Source: a virus | Virus record (IMG/VR): IMGVR_UViG_3300022707_000179 | Span: 1 to 31,834 of that record | DNA: 31,834 bases | Reading direction: 5' to 3' (one strand) | In this document: in pieces, positions 30,798 to 31,834 of the stretch | Numbering within the stretch: position 1 is the first letter of the stretch | How the letters are laid out: each line of letters begins with the position of its first letter | Made by a program: the position numbers and the translations under genes | The notes under the pieces: model-generated | Database searches by the model: none | Told to the model about the DNA's origin: nothing | Seen by the model: the letters and a program-made list of their open reading frames with translations, nothing else

Positions 30798-30824
30798 TTT
30801 ACACATTGCTTTTCATATGATAAT
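30798..30824 (+). promoter_or_regulatory. candidate promoter of the right-hand early operon
   Basis: TTTACA (30798-30803, 5/6 to TTGACA) and GATAAT (30819-30824, 5/6 to TATAAT) with a 15-bp spacer, somewhat short. It overlaps a TTCAT/ATGAA inverted repeat around 30812-30827 that could be an operator. The gene-free stretch 30580-30864 otherwise holds only the terminator and this promoter region. Confidence 0.4.
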
Positions 30825-30864
30825 GAATTACTATTAAGGCAACTTAAACAAACAGGTAATAAAT

Positions 30865-31017
30865 ATGTCAATAACAACCGTACAGCTACACAAATTAACA
30901 CGAGCCAAACTGAAGGAAATTTCAGACCTTTATAAAGAGGAAGGCACACTGCCTAATAAGCAAATTGAGATACTCACCGACTTAATCAATAAACTACATA
31001 AAAAGGTAATCAAATAA
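30865..31017 (+). CDS. small helical protein, first gene of right-hand operon
   Basis: 50 aa. LHKLTRAKLKEISDLYKEEG then PNKQIEILTDLINKLHKK; amphipathic, basic. AACAGGTAATAAAT gives an AGGT ribosome site. The TAA overlaps the next ATG (TAATG). No known family. Confidence 0.5.
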   Translation: MSITTVQLHKLTRAKLKEISDLYKEEGTLPNKQIEILTDLINKLHKKVIK

Positions 31018-31139
31018 TGAACGATAAAATTTACGCAACAGAACATTACCAAGAATCACTAAGGCAAATTATTTGCGAGTTAGAAAATGAACAGCCTTGT
31101 GGATTATCTTTTAATGAAATGATGAAGGAGTTTTTATAA
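31017..31139 (+). CDS. small acidic hypothetical protein
   Basis: 40 aa. MNDKIYATEHYQESLRQIIC then an acidic segment with Pro-Cys and a helical end (NEMMKEFL). Linked by TAATG on both ends, so it is translated with its neighbours. Unknown function. Confidence 0.45.
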   Translation: MNDKIYATEHYQESLRQIICELENEQPCGLSFNEMMKEFL

Positions 31140-31219
31140 TGAAAGCTTTATATAACCGTATTACAAGAGCAGTTAACGTATTTTTACAATGTGATGATGA
31201 GAGTATTAGCTATGAGTAA
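31139..31219 (+). CDS. 26-residue small ORF
   Basis: TAATG-coupled to the gene before, with AAGGAG 10 nt upstream of its ATG, and overlapping the next likely start (ATG 31212) by 8 nt. The encoded peptide (KALYNRITRAVNVFLQ...) is short and basic, then acidic. Supported only by spacing and coupling. Confidence 0.4.
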   Translation: MKALYNRITRAVNVFLQCDDESISYE

Positions 31220-31511
31220 CATGACAGATACTAAATTTACAAAAGGTGAGTGGCTTATAGTTGACTCAACAGATCAAAGTTTAAGTATATGGGCTAGCGA
31301 GTCAGAATGTATAACCACAATAAACTATAGCTTTTGGGATGAAACTTATAAAGCTGAATTAAAAGCCAACGCACACTTAATAGCCTCTGCTCCTGCTATG
31401 TATAAACTATTGGATGAATTAAAGCGACATATGGATTTAGAGTACAGCGCCTCCCCTGATGAATGGATTGATGACATTAATAAAATACTATCTAAAGCTA
31501 AAGGAGAATAA
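31212..31511 (+). CDS. conserved phage protein with NAHLIASAP motif
   Basis: 99 aa from ATG 31212, chosen for the 8-nt overlap with the stop at 31219; ATG 31221 is also possible and earlier ATGs are less likely. FTKGEWLIVDS and ELKANAHLIASAPAMYKLLD match a phage family typified by W-x-P-G-x-W near the start and A-N-A-x-L-I-A-A-A-P-E-L-Y-x-x-L in the middle; its function is unknown. Followed by a 2-nt gap to the next gene. Confidence 0.75.
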   Translation: MSNMTDTKFTKGEWLIVDSTDQSLSIWASESECITTINYSFWDETYKAELKANAHLIASAPAMYKLLDELKRHMDLEYSASPDEWIDDINKILSKAKGE

Positions 31512-31513
31512 AA

Positions 31514-31681
31514 ATGATTAATAACTGTGATGTATGTAACAAATATCCGAATACCGATAATCTAATCAGCTGTCAGACTGAAACTTGTCCTGAGTTCGGG
31601 CGTGAACATCTTGTTTATGATTGGCAGATTGACCAGGGTAATGATATTGATGCGCTAACTAAATTGGTTGATGATAGTTAA
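31514..31681 (+). CDS. small zinc-finger-like protein, last gene of the operon
   Basis: 55 aa, preceded by AAAGGAGAATAAA. Cysteines at 5, 8, 20 and 25 (CDVC, then C-x4-C) could bind zinc. Acidic C-terminal half. Immediately followed by a terminator. Function unknown. Confidence 0.55.
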   Translation: MINNCDVCNKYPNTDNLISCQTETCPEFGREHLVYDWQIDQGNDIDALTKLVDDS

Positions 31682-31700
31682 TTGGTTACTGGATATAATA

Positions 31701-31726
31701 AAACCACCTTGATTGAGTGGTTTTTT
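31701..31726. terminator. bidirectional rho-independent terminator
   Basis: Stem AAACCAC (31701-31707) / GTGGTTT (31717-31723), 9-nt loop, T-run to 31726 on +. On the minus strand the stem is followed by TTTATTAT. It ends the early operon and any leftward gene at the right edge. Confidence 0.8.
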
Positions 31727-31731
31727 ATTGC

Positions 31732-31833
31732 CTATTTTCCACCAAGATATTTGCTCGGTATCGTGTAGCCGTTCATCAATAACCCATGTTCAATGTATTT
31801 CCTCATTGTTTTTGAGTTCTTAATCAACGGCAT
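31732..31833 (-). CDS. possible small leftward gene at the window edge
   Basis: Minus-strand frame from ATG 31833 to TAG 31734-31732 encodes 33 basic residues (MPLIKNSKTMRKYIEHGLLM...). It may continue beyond the window, so this could be the end of a longer protein. It ends just before the bidirectional terminator, which fits a real gene end. Not identified. Confidence 0.35.
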   Translation of the reverse strand: MPLIKNSKTMRKYIEHGLLMNGYTIPSKYLGGK

Positions 31834-31834
31834 T

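Noticed and set aside
31732-31833. Excisionase-like gene at the right edge
   Set aside because: Basic and short, but no excisionase motif is visible and the frame may be truncated by the window.
1-31834. CRISPR array or insertion sequence
   Set aside because: No regularly spaced direct repeats with unique spacers and no transposase-like frame or terminal inverted repeats were found; the only mobile element is the HNH gene.

Overview
The window is part of the genome of an AT-rich tailed bacteriophage (or prophage) with a P22-type virion. The leftward gene order terS, terL, portal, scaffold, coat, tail factor gp4, gp10, ejection proteins, tailspikes matches the P22 order 3-2-1-8-5-4-10-7-20-16-9. 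Dense gene packing, ATGA/TAATG stop-start overlaps and short spacers are all phage-like. Base composition and the outer-membrane-type product suggest a Gram-negative, perhaps marine gammaproteobacterial host; this is inference. No integrase, repressor or replication gene lies in the window, so lifestyle cannot be settled.

Layout. 1-2566 (+): a tightly overlapping nin-like operon of small genes with a frameshifted YopX-family gene, a NinH-like regulator, a YbcO-like nuclease and a RusA resolvase, ending at a bidirectional terminator (2553-2580). 2579-16374 (-): the distal late operon. In its transcription order it holds scaffold, coat, an inserted HNH-AP2 homing endonuclease, gp4, gp10, a small tail-region protein, a cupin-SET fusion protein, four ejection-type proteins and two receptor-binding proteins that share one virion-anchor domain. 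16446-17541 (+): a moron-like cassette of five small genes in antisense, with its own candidate promoter and a clear terminator, encoding an exported beta-rich protein. 17561-19725 (-): accessory virion proteins. 19726-19868: a structured non-coding spacer. 19869-23915 (-): portal and terminase. 23957-23980: terminator. 24016-26313 (-): small basic and coiled-coil proteins and a repeat-bearing structural protein. 26357-28245 (-): lysis and membrane genes around an M15-type endolysin. 28323-30466 (-): recombination genes, including a RecE-like PD-(D/E)XK exonuclease and a Gln-rich SSB-like protein. 30489-30579 (-): a tRNA-like element without a recognisable anticodon arm. 30865-31681 (+): an early-type operon of small genes with its own terminator.

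How it works together. TerS and TerL package DNA through the portal into a coat shell assembled on the scaffold. gp4 and gp10 close the tail, the ejection proteins carry DNA into the cell, and the two tailspike or fibre proteins recognise the host surface. The M15 endolysin and membrane proteins lyse the cell. The exonuclease, SSB-like protein and RusA serve recombination.

The most unusual items are the cupin-SET fusion in the tail/ejection block, the antisense moron, the hairpin hiding the ribosome site of the homing endonuclease, the anticodon-less tRNA-like element, the competing-stem RNA spacer after the portal gene, and a structural protein with five exact 24-residue repeats.
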